Source of the DNA: Streptomyces lienomycini
GTDB taxonomy: Bacteria; Actinomycetota; Actinomycetes; Streptomycetales; Streptomycetaceae
Length of the DNA stretch: 64,000 nucleotides
Assembly: GCF_027947595.1 (NCBI RefSeq)
Contig: NZ_CP116257.1
Coordinates: 5,341,501 to 5,405,500 of the forward strand
Direction of reading: 5' to 3'
Every line of letters starts with the position of its first letter. Position 1 is the stretch's first letter. The position numbers were made by a program, and so were the translations under genes. Positions 41,789 through 51,034 of this stretch are shown here, piece after piece. The notes beneath the pieces were generated by a model. It ran no database searches. It was not told where the DNA came from and saw only the letters and a list, made by a program, of their open reading frames with translations.

Positions 41789-43021
41789 TCACACCGTCCC
41801 GTGCGGTCCGACGGCGACGACCTCGCCGACGACGATGACGGCGGGCGGCCTGACCTCCTCGGCGACGACCACCTCCGCGACGGTGGAGAGGGTCGCGTCC
41901 ACCCGGCGCTGGGCGGCCGTGGTGCCCTCCTGGACGAGGGCGACCGGGGTGCCGGGGGACCTGCCGTGCGCGACGAGGGTCTCGGCGATCCGGCCGATCT
42001 TGTCGACGCCCATGAGGATCACGAGCGTGCCGGTCAGCTTCGCGAGGGACGGCCAGTCGACCAGGGAACGCGCGTCGTCGGGGGCGACGTGCCCGCTGAC
42101 CACGGTGAACTCGTGGGCGACGCCCCGGTGGGTGACCGGGATGCCGGCCGCACCGGGGACCGAGATCGAGCTGGAGATGCCGGGGACGACGGTGCAGGCG
42201 ATGCCCGCCTCGGCCAGTGCCCGCGCCTCCTCCATGCCCCGGCCGAAGACGAACGGGTCGCCGCCCTTCAGCCGTACGACCGCCTTGCCCTGCTCGGCGT
42301 GCTCGATCAGCGCGTTGTTGATGGCCTCCTGGGCCATGAAACGGCCGTACGGGATCTTCGCCGCGTCGATGACCTCGACGTGCGGCGGCAGTTCGGCGAG
42401 CAGGTCGCGCGGGCCGAGCCGGTCGGCGATGACGACGTCGGCCTCGGCGAGCAGGCGGCGCCCGCGGACGGTGATCAGGTCGGGGTCGCCGGGGCCGCCG
42501 CCGACCAGGGCGACGCCGGGCGTACGGGTGCGCCGGTGCGGGGCGACGAGGGTGCCGTCGCGCAGGCCCTCCACCACCGCGTCGCGGATGGCGGCGGTGT
42601 GGCGGGGGTCGCGGTGGCGCGCGTCGGTGGTGAGCACGGCGACGGTGACGCCCTCGCTGTGGCCGGTCGCCGGGGTCCAGGCCGTAGCCAGGTCCGCGTC
42701 GTCGGAGCGGACGCACCACACGTGGTGCCGCTCGCCCTCGGCGGACGCGGCGGTGTTGGCCTCGGTGTCGTTGGTGGCGATGAGGGCGTACCAGGCGTCC
42801 GCGAGGTCGCCTTCCGCGTACGGGCGCCGCTCCCAGGTGATCTCGCCCGCGTCCGCCATGGCCTCGACGGACGGGGTGGCCTCGGGGGAGACGAGGCGGA
42901 TGTCGGCGCCCGCCGCGATGAGCGCGGGCAGGCGGCGCTGGGCGACCTGGCCGCCGCCGAGGACGACCACGCGACGGCCGGTGAGGCGGAGGCCTACGGG
43001 GTAGGCGGGGTGTTCGGCCAT
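41789..43021 (-). CDS. cobA: Fused precorrin-2 dehydrogenase/uroporphyrinogen-III C-methyltransferase (CysG-like)
   Basis: A 410-aa protein in two parts. Residues 1-150 form a Rossmann domain like precorrin-2 dehydrogenase (VVVLGGGQVAQRRLPALIAAGA). Residues ~165-405 form the SUMT methylase with the SAM motif GGGPGDPDLITVRG, VVRLKGGDPFVFGRG and VPGISSSISVPGAAGIPVTHRG. SUMT makes precorrin-2 from uroporphyrinogen III, at the fork to siroheme and cobalamin. The arrangement resembles CysG (order Rossmann, then SUMT). Because it lies with cobalamin genes I use cobA, but siroheme synthesis is equally possible. The start is ATG 43021. Confidence 0.9.
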   Translation of the reverse strand: MAEHPAYPVGLRLTGRRVVVLGGGQVAQRRLPALIAAGADIRLVSPEATPSVEAMADAGEITWERRPYAEGDLADAWYALIATNDTEANTAASAEGERHHVWCVRSDDADLATAWTPATGHSEGVTVAVLTTDARHRDPRHTAAIRDAVVEGLRDGTLVAPHRRTRTPGVALVGGGPGDPDLITVRGRRLLAEADVVIADRLGPRDLLAELPPHVEVIDAAKIPYGRFMAQEAINNALIEHAEQGKAVVRLKGGDPFVFGRGMEEARALAEAGIACTVVPGISSSISVPGAAGIPVTHRGVAHEFTVVSGHVAPDDARSLVDWPSLAKLTGTLVILMGVDKIGRIAETLVAHGRSPGTPVALVQEGTTAAQRRVDATLSTVAEVVVAEEVRPPAVIVVGEVVAVGPHGTV

Positions 43022-43249
43022 GAGGGTGGGCTCCTCGTCCTGGCGGTGCGGCGGGCGCTGCGGCTCTGGAGCGGCCCTGACGTGGCTGACGTGGGGATAC
43101 GTGCGGATTCTAGGAGACGTGTGGGGGCGGCACGAGAGGCGTCCGGCATACGGCGGGACGGTCCGGATGCCGGACGGCGGGCCGAGCCCGTGGTGGGGGC
43201 GGAGCGGCGGCGACGGATTCGTGCCGTGCCGCTCCTCCCCCGCCGCGGG

Positions 43250-46200
43250 TTACTTCTCGGTGACGCCCGCCGAGTCGAACGTCGCCACCTCGTGCATGGC
43301 CCGTGCCGTGCTCTGCACCATCGGGAGCGCGAGCAGGGCGCCGGTGCCCTCGCCGAGGCGGAGGTCGAGGTCGACCAGCGGGCGCAGGCCGAGCTTGTTG
43401 AGCGCGGCGACATGGCCGGGCTCGGCGCTGCGGTGACCGGCGATGCAGGCCGCCAGGACCTCGGGGGCGATCGCGCGGGCCACCAGGGCGGCGGCACCCG
43501 CGCTGACGCCGTCCAGGATCACCGGGGTGCGCAGGGAGGCGCCGCCGAGGAGCAGACCGACCATGGCCGCGTGCTCGAACCCGCCGATCGCCGCGAGGAC
43601 GCCGATCGGGTCGGCCGGGTCCGGCTGGTGGAGTTCGAGGGCGCGGCGGACGACCTCGGTCTTGCGGACCAGCGTCTCGTCGTTGATGCCGGTGCCGCGG
43701 CCGGTGACCTCGGCCGGGTCGGCGCCGGTGAAGACGGAGATGAGCGCGGCGGACGCGGTGGTGTTCGCGATGCCCATCTCGCCGGTGAGCAGCGCCTTGT
43801 TGCCGGCCGCCACCAGGTCGCGGGCGGTCTCGATGCCGACCTCGATGGCCTGCTTGGCCTCCTCGCGGGTCATCGCGAGGCCGGTCGTCATGTCGGACGT
43901 GCCCGCGCGGACCTTGCGCGGCAGCAGGCCCGGCGTGGCGGGCAGGTCGGTGGCGACCCCGACGTCCACGACGCAGACCTCGGCGCCGACCTGGGTGGCG
44001 AAGGCGTTGCAGACCGCTCCCCCGCCCAGGAAGTTGGCCACCATCTGGGCGGTGACCTCCTGCGGCCAGGGGGTGACGCCCTGGGCGTGCACGCCGTGGT
44101 CGCCGGCGAAGACCGCGACGGCCGCGGGCTCCGGGATGGGCGGCGGGCACTGCCGGGACAGCCCGGACAGCTGCGCGGAGATGATCTCCAGCATGCCGAG
44201 CGCACCGGCCGGCTTGGTCATGCGCTTCTGCCGCTCCCAGGCCTCGCCGAGCGCCTTGGCGTCCAGCGGGCGGATCTGGGCGACGGTCTCGGCGAGCAGG
44301 TCGTGCGGCGCCTCGCCGGGCAGGGCGCGGCGGCCGTACGTCTCCTCGTGGACCACCCAGGACAGCGGGCGGCGCTTGGACCAGCCGGCCTGCATCAGCT
44401 CGGGCTCGTCCGGGAACTCGTCGACGTAGCCGACGCACAGGTAGGCGACGATGTCCAGGTGCTCGGGCAGGCCGAGGGCGCGGACCATCTCGCGCTCGTC
44501 GAAGAAGCTGACCCAGCCGACGCCGAGGCCCTCGGCGCGGGCGGCGAGCCAGAGGTTCTCGACGGCGAGCGCGGAGGAGTACGGCGCCATCTGCGGCTGC
44601 GTGTGGCGGCCGAGGGTGTGCCGGCCGCCGCGGGTCGGGTCGGCGGTGACGACGATGTTGACGGGGGTGTCGAGGATGGCCTCGATCTTCAGTTCCTTGA
44701 ACTGCTTGGCCCGGCCCTTGGGCAGCGACTTGGCGTACGCGTCGCGCTGACGCGTCGCCAGTTCGTGCATCGCGCGCCGGGTGTCGGCGGAGCGGATGAC
44801 GACGAAGTCCCAGGGCTGCGAGTGGCCCACGGAGGGCGCGGTGTGCGCGGCCTCCAGGACACGGAGCAGCACCTCGTGCGGAATGGGGTCGCCGCGGAAG
44901 CCGTTGCGGATGTCCCGGCGCTCGCGCATGACCTTCAGTACGGCCTCGCGCTCGGCGTCGTCGTAGGCGGGGGCCGCCGGGCCGGTGGGTCGCGGTGCCT
45001 CCGCGACCTCGGTCGCGACCTCGGCCTCGGCCGTGGCCGTGCTCAGGTCGTGCGGGTCTTCCCCGGTCTCTTCCTGGGGCGCGGTCTCCTCGCCGGGCGC
45101 GGGCTCCTCGTGTGCCGCGGCCGGTTCCGGCACCGCGGCCTCGTCTTCCTGGCCGGCGCCGCGGGTGTCCAGGTCGTCGGCGTTCTGTACGAGTGCGGGC
45201 TCGGACTCGCGCGGCGCCGGTACCGGGGCCTCGGGGGCCTCGGCCACCGGGTGCGGGGCCACCACCGGTCCGGGGGCCACCGGTTGCGTGACGACGGGCT
45301 CCGGCGCCGGGGCCTCGCGCGGGACCGGGACGGCCTCGGGCGGCGTGGGCGCGAGGTGCGGGGCGGTGGGCACCTGCCCTCCGTCGACCGGCGTGAACCC
45401 GGCCACCGAACGGTCGGGGTGCGCCTGCGGTACGGCGGTGCCCTCGGGAGGCGTGTCGGCCGCCACGGGCTCCGGCGCGCTGTCGGCCACGGCCGCTTCC
45501 GGCGGTACGTCGGCGTCCACGAGGGACTGGGGGCCCTGAGCGGGCTGCGGTGCGTGCGAGGCCGGGAGGTGCTCGGCATCGGGGTGGGCGTCGGCCTGCG
45601 GCTCGGTCGCGGACCGGACCTCGGCGGCGGGCCCGGCGACAGCCTGCGGTACGGCGTGGACGTCCGGCTGGGAAGCCACGGCCTGCGGTACGGGCTGGGC
45701 CTCCGGCTGCGGCTGGGCGTCCTCGTCCCGCACCGGTACGGGCTGCTCCGCGGCCTCCGGTGCCGGGGCCGGCGCGGGTTCCGCGGCCTCGGGGGCCGGG
45801 GCTTCGGTGGCGGCGGCTTCCGGAGCAGTGTCTTCCGGTTCCGCGGCGGCCGGGGGCGCGTCCGGCGTCTGGACGTGTTCGGGCTCGGGCGCCTCGGCGG
45901 CGTCGGCCAAGGGCTCTTCGAGCGCTTCGGCTTCCTCTGCCGGTGCTCCGAGCGGAGCCTCGACCGGCTCCGACTGCTCGGGGGACTCGGGTTCCTGCGC
46001 GGTCTCGTCGACTCCGGGGGCCTCGTGGGCCTCCACGGTCTCCGCGAGGTCCTGGCCCTCGTGTGCGGGTTCGGCCACGGGTGCCGCGGCGGCCGCTTCC
46101 GGAGCCGGTGCGGCCTCCTCCGCGGGGGCGGCGACCTGTGGGGACGGCGGCGCGGGTTCCCCGTCCGGTTCGCCGGACTCCCCGGCGCCTCCGGTCGGCA

Positions 46201-46858
46201 CGCCCGTCGCGGCCACGGCCTCCGTCGCCACGCGGGTGACGAGCGCCTGGGCGGCGCCCACCGGCTCGGCCGCCTGTTCCGGTACCGGAGCAACCGTTTC
46301 CGCATGCCCCGCTCCGGTGCTCGCCGGGGCCTCCTGGGCCCGCGGTGCCGGCTGCGCGCCCCAGGGAGCCGCCGCCTGCGGAGGCATCGCGGTGGCCTGC
46401 GGCACGTCGAGGTACTCGGGGCCCGCGGTGGGCGGGCCGGGGTGGCGTACGGGCGCGTCGGCGGGGCCGCGGTCGGCCAGGGAACGGACCGGGCTGGCGG
46501 AGGTGTCGGGGATGGGCGGGCCGAGGTGCAGGGGCCTGCGCGGGGGGACCTGGGCGGGCGCGGCGTCCTGCGCCGGCTCGGGCAGGCGGACACCGCCGAG
46601 GTCGACCGAGCCGCTGTCACGGCCGGACATCTCGTGCGGGCCCGGCTGGTGCACGGTCTCCACGACCGGCTCCGGCGCCGGCGGCGCGACCTCGTTGCCC
46701 CAGGCACTCTGGGCTCCCGGCAGCAACAACAGGTCCTCGTCCTCGGCTGTGGCCTCGGAGAGGTAGGTGTAAGCGCCGGGTACGGGGACGCCCGGCTGCT
46801 CCACCATGCCTGCGTTCTCCGGCAGCCCCTCGCCCGGGATCTGGCCGGTGTCGGTCAT
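43250..46858 (-). CDS. cobT: BluB-CobT fusion with a long disordered N-terminal region
   Basis: A 1202-aa protein from ATG 46858 with GAGGGG upstream. Residues 1 to about 630 are Pro/Ala/Glu-rich low-complexity sequence with very acidic character. Residues ~631-850 are a BluB-type nitroreductase (ERRDIRNGFRGDPIP, HTAPSVGHSQPWDFVVIR), which makes 5,6-dimethylbenzimidazole from FMN. Residues ~855-1202 are CobT (MTKPAGALGMLE, AGDHGVHAQGVTPWP, LTGEMGIANTTAS, GEGTGA), which activates the base with nicotinate mononucleotide. Base synthesis and activation in one chain is a natural channel. The role of the head is unknown. It may be an anchor or a spacer for partners. Confidence 0.93.
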   Translation of the reverse strand: MTDTGQIPGEGLPENAGMVEQPGVPVPGAYTYLSEATAEDEDLLLLPGAQSAWGNEVAPPAPEPVVETVHQPGPHEMSGRDSGSVDLGGVRLPEPAQDAAPAQVPPRRPLHLGPPIPDTSASPVRSLADRGPADAPVRHPGPPTAGPEYLDVPQATAMPPQAAAPWGAQPAPRAQEAPASTGAGHAETVAPVPEQAAEPVGAAQALVTRVATEAVAATGVPTGGAGESGEPDGEPAPPSPQVAAPAEEAAPAPEAAAAAPVAEPAHEGQDLAETVEAHEAPGVDETAQEPESPEQSEPVEAPLGAPAEEAEALEEPLADAAEAPEPEHVQTPDAPPAAAEPEDTAPEAAATEAPAPEAAEPAPAPAPEAAEQPVPVRDEDAQPQPEAQPVPQAVASQPDVHAVPQAVAGPAAEVRSATEPQADAHPDAEHLPASHAPQPAQGPQSLVDADVPPEAAVADSAPEPVAADTPPEGTAVPQAHPDRSVAGFTPVDGGQVPTAPHLAPTPPEAVPVPREAPAPEPVVTQPVAPGPVVAPHPVAEAPEAPVPAPRESEPALVQNADDLDTRGAGQEDEAAVPEPAAAHEEPAPGEETAPQEETGEDPHDLSTATAEAEVATEVAEAPRPTGPAAPAYDDAEREAVLKVMRERRDIRNGFRGDPIPHEVLLRVLEAAHTAPSVGHSQPWDFVVIRSADTRRAMHELATRQRDAYAKSLPKGRAKQFKELKIEAILDTPVNIVVTADPTRGGRHTLGRHTQPQMAPYSSALAVENLWLAARAEGLGVGWVSFFDEREMVRALGLPEHLDIVAYLCVGYVDEFPDEPELMQAGWSKRRPLSWVVHEETYGRRALPGEAPHDLLAETVAQIRPLDAKALGEAWERQKRMTKPAGALGMLEIISAQLSGLSRQCPPPIPEPAAVAVFAGDHGVHAQGVTPWPQEVTAQMVANFLGGGAVCNAFATQVGAEVCVVDVGVATDLPATPGLLPRKVRAGTSDMTTGLAMTREEAKQAIEVGIETARDLVAAGNKALLTGEMGIANTTASAALISVFTGADPAEVTGRGTGINDETLVRKTEVVRRALELHQPDPADPIGVLAAIGGFEHAAMVGLLLGGASLRTPVILDGVSAGAAALVARAIAPEVLAACIAGHRSAEPGHVAALNKLGLRPLVDLDLRLGEGTGALLALPMVQSTARAMHEVATFDSAGVTEK

Positions 46859-47230
46859 GCGTAACCCCTCGCCCATCGGTTAGTGCTTCTACGACCAGCT
46901 CGCCCGGGACGGCGCACCGACCGCCCGTAGTGAAGAACGAGCGTGCGTGCCCAGCGGCACGAACGACCCGCGGGAAAAGACGACAAAGCCATTGAGTGGC
47001 ATTGTCCCGGTCGTTCCCCCGCCACGACAGCTTGATCCGCGACGGCCCACTGTGGACTGCGCCACGTTGCGCGTCCTCCGGTTCTGCCGTACCACACCCG
47101 CCCCGGAAGGAGCGGGTTTTTACGGACATCGACCGACGAACTGCCGGGTGTCCGCATGCGGTACAACAATCCGCCAGCCTACCCCGCGCGGTATGACGAA
47201 CCGATCACGGGGCGCGGTCGTCGGCGGTCG
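46859..47230 (-). other. Leader region of the bluB-cobT gene with possible upstream ORF
   Basis: This 372-bp gap upstream of the fusion gene holds an ATG-started frame at 46889-47002 (minus) that begins MPLNGFVVFSRGSFVPLG and ends ASWS, about 37 codons, ending 30 bp before the fusion start. ACCCGC and GCGGGT arms flank a 10-nt loop near 47095-47116, followed by TTTT on the plus strand. No cobalamin-riboswitch core was recognised. The ORF may be an upstream leader peptide, but the evidence is weak. Confidence 0.3.
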
Positions 47231-48457
47231 TCAGCGAGGTGATTCGCGCCGCACGATCTCTCCGCTGAGCAGGAACGCGACGCTCCGCTCCGTCTCCGTC
47301 CAGGCCCGGGTGTCGAGCCCGACGGACTGCAGCAGGGCGCACTCGACGCGGTATCCGTGCTCCGTCAGGTCCCTGCCGACGAGTTCGGCCGCGTCGCGGG
47401 TGGCGGCGTGCGCGACGATGCGCTGCGGGCGGCGGTCGGCGACCGCGGAGACCACGGCCGCTCCCCCGCCGCCGACGCGTACGACGTCCGGTTCGGGGAG
47501 GTTCTCCAGGATGTGCGGGGCACTGCCGCGCACGGTCTGGAGCTGTACGCCGAAGTGCCGTGCCGTGGCCTCGGTGCGGGCGCAGGCGTCCGGGTCGCGG
47601 TCGACCGCGATGACGGCGGCGCCGCCGCGGGCGGCCTCGGTGGCGAAGGCGCCGCTGCCGCAGCCGATGTCCCACACGAGGTCGCCGAGGCGCGGTCCGA
47701 GCCGGGCGAGTTGGGCCGTGCGGAGCAGGTCGGTCTCGCCCTCGCCCAGTTCACCGCCGTACGCCGCGGCGGGCAGGGACCAGCCGCGCGGTCCGGTGGC
47801 GGGGTCCCGTCCCGCGACCCAGCCGGTGCCGTCGCCCGTGGTGGCCGGGGCCGCGCTGCCGCCGGCCACGATGACGACGTTCGGGTCGCGCCAGGTGTGG
47901 TCGGCTGCCTTGTCGGAGGTGACGACGGTGACCCGTTCGCGGGTGGTGCCGAGTTCCTCGCAGATGACGAAGGTGCGGTGGATGCCCTCCATCAGCAGGC
48001 CGAGTTCGGCCGGTCCGGCGCCCGGTGAGGTGAGGACCGCGACCTTGGTGTGGGCCCGGCACACGTTCACCGCGCGTCGCAGGGTGCGGGGGTGGGCGAC
48101 GACCACGTGTGCGTCGTCCCAGGGCATGCCGGCGCGGGCGAAGGCGGCGGCCACGGAGGAGACGGCGGGGACGACCTCGACCTCCAGGCCGAACTCGGGG
48201 GCCCGCAGGGTGCGTACGACGCCGAAGAAGCCGGGGTCGCCGTCGGCCAGCACGACCGTGGTGCCGCGGTGGGCGGCGAGGCGGCGGGCGGCGAGGGCGA
48301 CGCTGCCGAGGCGGATGCGTTCGGCGGCGGGGGGTACCTCGGGAAGTGCCAGGTGGTGGGCGGCACCGGCCACGAGCGTGGCGGCACCCAGTGCGGAGCG
48401 TGCCGCGGCGGTCAGCGGCGAACCGTCCCAGCCGATCACCGTGACCCGGTCGGCCAT
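47231..48457 (-). CDS. cobL: Precorrin-6Y C5,15-methyltransferase (decarboxylating), CobL
   Basis: A 408-aa bifunctional corrin enzyme of the aerobic cobalamin route, which methylates C5 and C15 and decarboxylates precorrin-6B. Residues 1-200 are the CbiE-type methylase (LADGDPGFFGVVRTLRA, VEVVPAVSSVAAAFAR). Residues ~230-405 are the CbiT-type domain with the SAM motif VWDIGCGSGAFATEAAR and IAVDRDPDACARTEA. The gene is on the same strand as the bluB-cobT fusion, upstream of it. The start at ATG 48457 has no clear ribosome site. Confidence 0.93.
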   Translation of the reverse strand: MADRVTVIGWDGSPLTAAARSALGAATLVAGAAHHLALPEVPPAAERIRLGSVALAARRLAAHRGTTVVLADGDPGFFGVVRTLRAPEFGLEVEVVPAVSSVAAAFARAGMPWDDAHVVVAHPRTLRRAVNVCRAHTKVAVLTSPGAGPAELGLLMEGIHRTFVICEELGTTRERVTVVTSDKAADHTWRDPNVVIVAGGSAAPATTGDGTGWVAGRDPATGPRGWSLPAAAYGGELGEGETDLLRTAQLARLGPRLGDLVWDIGCGSGAFATEAARGGAAVIAVDRDPDACARTEATARHFGVQLQTVRGSAPHILENLPEPDVVRVGGGGAAVVSAVADRRPQRIVAHAATRDAAELVGRDLTEHGYRVECALLQSVGLDTRAWTETERSVAFLLSGEIVRRESPR

Positions 48458-48575
48458 CGTCCTCAGTCTCCAGGGTTGTCGCAGGTCGTGGTCGGGGAAC
48501 CGTTCGCGGGCACGCCCCGTGAGGGTACCTGGTGCGGCCTGGCCACGGGGCGACGGCGCCGGACGCCCTCGTGTA

Positions 48576-49214
48576 TCAGTTCCAGTCCGTGAAGGTGGTG
48601 AAACCGTCGCTGTCGGTCAGGGGCCCGGCGGCGCCTTCGAGATCCTCGGGCAGCAGGCTCCACACGATGAAGTCGGTGCGTACGTCCGTCCAGACCCCGT
48701 CGTCGGTGCGTGCGCGCGCGATGCAGGCGCCGCGCAGGACGCCCTCGCTGATGCAGCCGATCTTCTGGGCGACCTGCTGGGAGGCGGTGTTGTCGGCCGC
48801 GGTGCGCAGTTCGAGGCGTTCGAACTTCTGGTCGCCGAAGAGCCACTGGGCGGTGGCGAGGGCCGCCTCGGAGGCGTACCCCTCGCCGCGGGCCCAGGGC
48901 GCGACTATGTAGGACAGTTCGGTGGACCGTACGTGCCAGTTGGTCTTGGTCAGCTGGATGATGCCGACCAGTCGCTGGGTGAGGAACTCGGTGACGGCGA
49001 GGTCGAGTCCCCGGCCCGCCGTGCGTTCGCGGGGTGCGTAGTCGCCGATCCAGGTGGCGGCGTCGTCCTCGGTGAAGGGCTGGGGGACGTGGGTCCAGGC
49101 GGCGACCTGCTCGTCGTTCATCATCGCGGTCAGCGCCGGGACGTCGTCCTCGTCGAGGGGGCGCAGCACCAACCGCTCCGTGCTGATGGAGATGTTGGGG
49201 AAGGTGCTCGTCAT
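48576..49214 (-). CDS. RimJ/RimL-type GNAT acetyltransferase
   Basis: A 212-aa protein. The segment RLVLRPLDEDDVPALTAMM opens the fold, and LSYIVAPWARGEGYASEAALATAQW includes the acetyl-CoA loop. LELRTAADNTASQQVAQKIGC closes it. ATG 49214 has GGAG at 6 nt. An in-frame ATG 12 bp upstream lies within the same sequence and is less likely. Such proteins acetylate N-termini of ribosomal proteins or antibiotics, but the target is unknown. The gene is separate from the methionine importer genes. Confidence 0.86.
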   Translation of the reverse strand: MTSTFPNISISTERLVLRPLDEDDVPALTAMMNDEQVAAWTHVPQPFTEDDAATWIGDYAPRERTAGRGLDLAVTEFLTQRLVGIIQLTKTNWHVRSTELSYIVAPWARGEGYASEAALATAQWLFGDQKFERLELRTAADNTASQQVAQKIGCISEGVLRGACIARARTDDGVWTDVRTDFIVWSLLPEDLEGAAGPLTDSDGFTTFTDWN

Positions 49215-49384
49215 GCGCCGCTCCATAACCTGGGTAACCGTCAGGGCCTGCTCGAACTGCCCAGCATGCAGCATGAAAGCACGCGACCACACCACCGGGT
49301 CCGCCCCGTGAGCACGGAGCGGACCCGGTGGGTGACGCGGGGTTCGGCCCGGTGGGCGAGCCGGGTGCCGCCTCGGACGGAGGC

Positions 49385-50212
49385 TCAGAAGGACGGCAGG
49401 ACGGCGCCGGCGTACGTGTCCTGGATGAACTTCTTCACCTCGGGCGAGTTGAGGAGCTTCGCGAGCTTCTTGACGCGCGGGTCGTCCTCCCGGCCCTCCT
49501 TGACGGCGAGGAGGTTGCTGTTCGGGTTGCCCTTGGCGCTCTCCAGGACGAGGGCGTCCTCGGCGGGCTTCAGGTCGGCCTCGATGGCGTAGTTGCCGTT
49601 GACGACCGCCGCGTCCACGTCGGCCAGGGAGCGCGGGGTCTGGGCCGCCTCCAACTCCTTGAACTCGAGCTTCTTCGGGTTCTCGGTGATGTCCGCGGGG
49701 GTGGCCGAGGTTCCGACGCCGTCCTTGAGGGTGATGATCTTGTTGGCGGCGAGCAGTTGCAGCGCGCGGCCCTCGTTGACGGTGTCGTTGGGGACGGCGA
49801 CGGTCGCGCCGTTCTTCAGGTCGTCGGCCTTCTTCACCTTGTGGGAGTAGAGGCCGAGCGGCTCCAGGTGCACGTCGACGACGGACACGATGTGGGTGCC
49901 GTTCTTCTTGTTGAAGTCGTCGAGGTACGGCTGGGTCTGGAAGTAGTTGGCGCCGACGGACCCGTCCTCGGTCGCCGTGTTCGGCGTGACGTAGTCGGTG
50001 AACTCCTTGACCTCGAGGTCGAGGCCCGCGTCCTTCGCCAGGTTGTCCTTGACGTAGTCGAGGATCTCGGCGTGCGGGGTGGGGCTCGCGGCGACGATCA
50101 GCGGGCCGGAGGTGTCGGAGGCGGAGTCCTTGTCCGAGCCGCAGGCACTCAGGCCGAGGGTGAGGGCTCCGGCGGCGAGGACGGCGGTGGTGATCCTGGC
50201 GGTGTTGCGCAC
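49385..50212 (-). CDS. metQ: Methionine ABC transporter substrate-binding lipoprotein MetQ
   Basis: NlpA/MetQ-type lipoprotein of 275 aa that captures methionine. The signal LAAGALTLGLSAC ends with Cys at residue 24. The mature part has LIVAASPTPHAEILDYVKDN, FTDYVTPNTATEDGSVGANYF and VPNDTVNEGRALQLL, which are family landmarks. GTG 50212 has AGGAAAGG upstream. It is the last gene of the metN-metI-metQ operon, 85 bp after metI. Confidence 0.94.
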   Translation of the reverse strand: MRNTARITTAVLAAGALTLGLSACGSDKDSASDTSGPLIVAASPTPHAEILDYVKDNLAKDAGLDLEVKEFTDYVTPNTATEDGSVGANYFQTQPYLDDFNKKNGTHIVSVVDVHLEPLGLYSHKVKKADDLKNGATVAVPNDTVNEGRALQLLAANKIITLKDGVGTSATPADITENPKKLEFKELEAAQTPRSLADVDAAVVNGNYAIEADLKPAEDALVLESAKGNPNSNLLAVKEGREDDPRVKKLAKLLNSPEVKKFIQDTYAGAVLPSF

Positions 50213-50296
50213 GAAAAGTGCCTTTCCTGAGGTGGTGCGACCCCGTGCCGGGTGAGGACGGGGAGTCTTGGGGGTGGCGGGCCGGGGGCCCACCGG

Positions 50297-51034
50297 TCAC
50301 GCGACCCTGCTCACGTCGGCCGCCGCGGGCTCCTTGGCCTTGAGCAGCCGGAGCCTGGGTCCCGCGCCACCGCCGCGGCCGCGGCGGTGCAGGGTGCGGG
50401 CCGCGTAGTCGCCGGCGAACTGGATGAGGGAGATGGCGACGGCGAGGAGCGCGACGGTGATCCACATGAAGCCGGGGTCGAAGCGCTGGTAGCCGTAGCG
50501 GACGGCGAGGTCGCCGAGTCCGCCGCCGCCGACGGTCCCGGCCATGGCCGAGTAGCCGATGAGGGCGATGACCGTGGTGGTGGTGGAGGCGATCAGGGAC
50601 GGCAGCGACTCGGGGACCAGGACCTTGCGGACGATGGTCCAGGTGTTGCCGCCCATGGACTGGACGGCCTCGACGAGCCCTCCGTCGACCTCGCGCACGG
50701 CGGTCTCGACGAGCCGGGCGAAGAACGGGATGCCGCCGATGGCGAGGGGCACGATCGCGGCCTCGCTGCCGATGGTGGTGCCGGTGACCCAGCGGGTGAA
50801 GCTCATCAGCGCGACCATGAGGATGATGAACGGCATCGAGCGGCCGATGTTCACGATCTGCCCGATGACCTTGTTGACCAGGACGTTCTGCAGCAGGCCG
50901 CCCCGGTCGGTGAGGACGAGGAGGACGCCGAGCGGGAGTCCGAGGACGACGGCGATCAGGGTGGACCAGCCGACCATGATCAGGGTTTCCCAGGAGGCCT
51001 GCTCCAGCAGCGGCTGCATCTGCGACCAGTTCAC
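50297..51034 (-). CDS. metI: Methionine ABC transporter permease MetI
   Basis: Membrane subunit of 245 aa with five helices. The cytoplasmic coupling segment EAVQSMGGNTWTIVRKVLVPESLPS is the EAA-like motif. Other landmarks are NIGRSMPFIILMVALM and YSAMAGTVGGGGLGDLA. GTG 51034 overlaps the metN stop. The tail (residues ~215-245) is Arg/Gly-rich and cytoplasmic. Confidence 0.94.
   Translation of the reverse strand: MNWSQMQPLLEQASWETLIMVGWSTLIAVVLGLPLGVLLVLTDRGGLLQNVLVNKVIGQIVNIGRSMPFIILMVALMSFTRWVTGTTIGSEAAIVPLAIGGIPFFARLVETAVREVDGGLVEAVQSMGGNTWTIVRKVLVPESLPSLIASTTTTVIALIGYSAMAGTVGGGGLGDLAVRYGYQRFDPGFMWITVALLAVAISLIQFAGDYAARTLHRRGRGGGAGPRLRLLKAKEPAAADVSRVA

Noticed and set aside
41771..46864. 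A 1697-codon open frame on the plus strand
   Set aside because: It is antisense to cobA and bluB-cobT. Its Gly/Arg/Val-rich composition is typical of a shadow frame in GC-rich coding DNA, and it has no recognisable domain.
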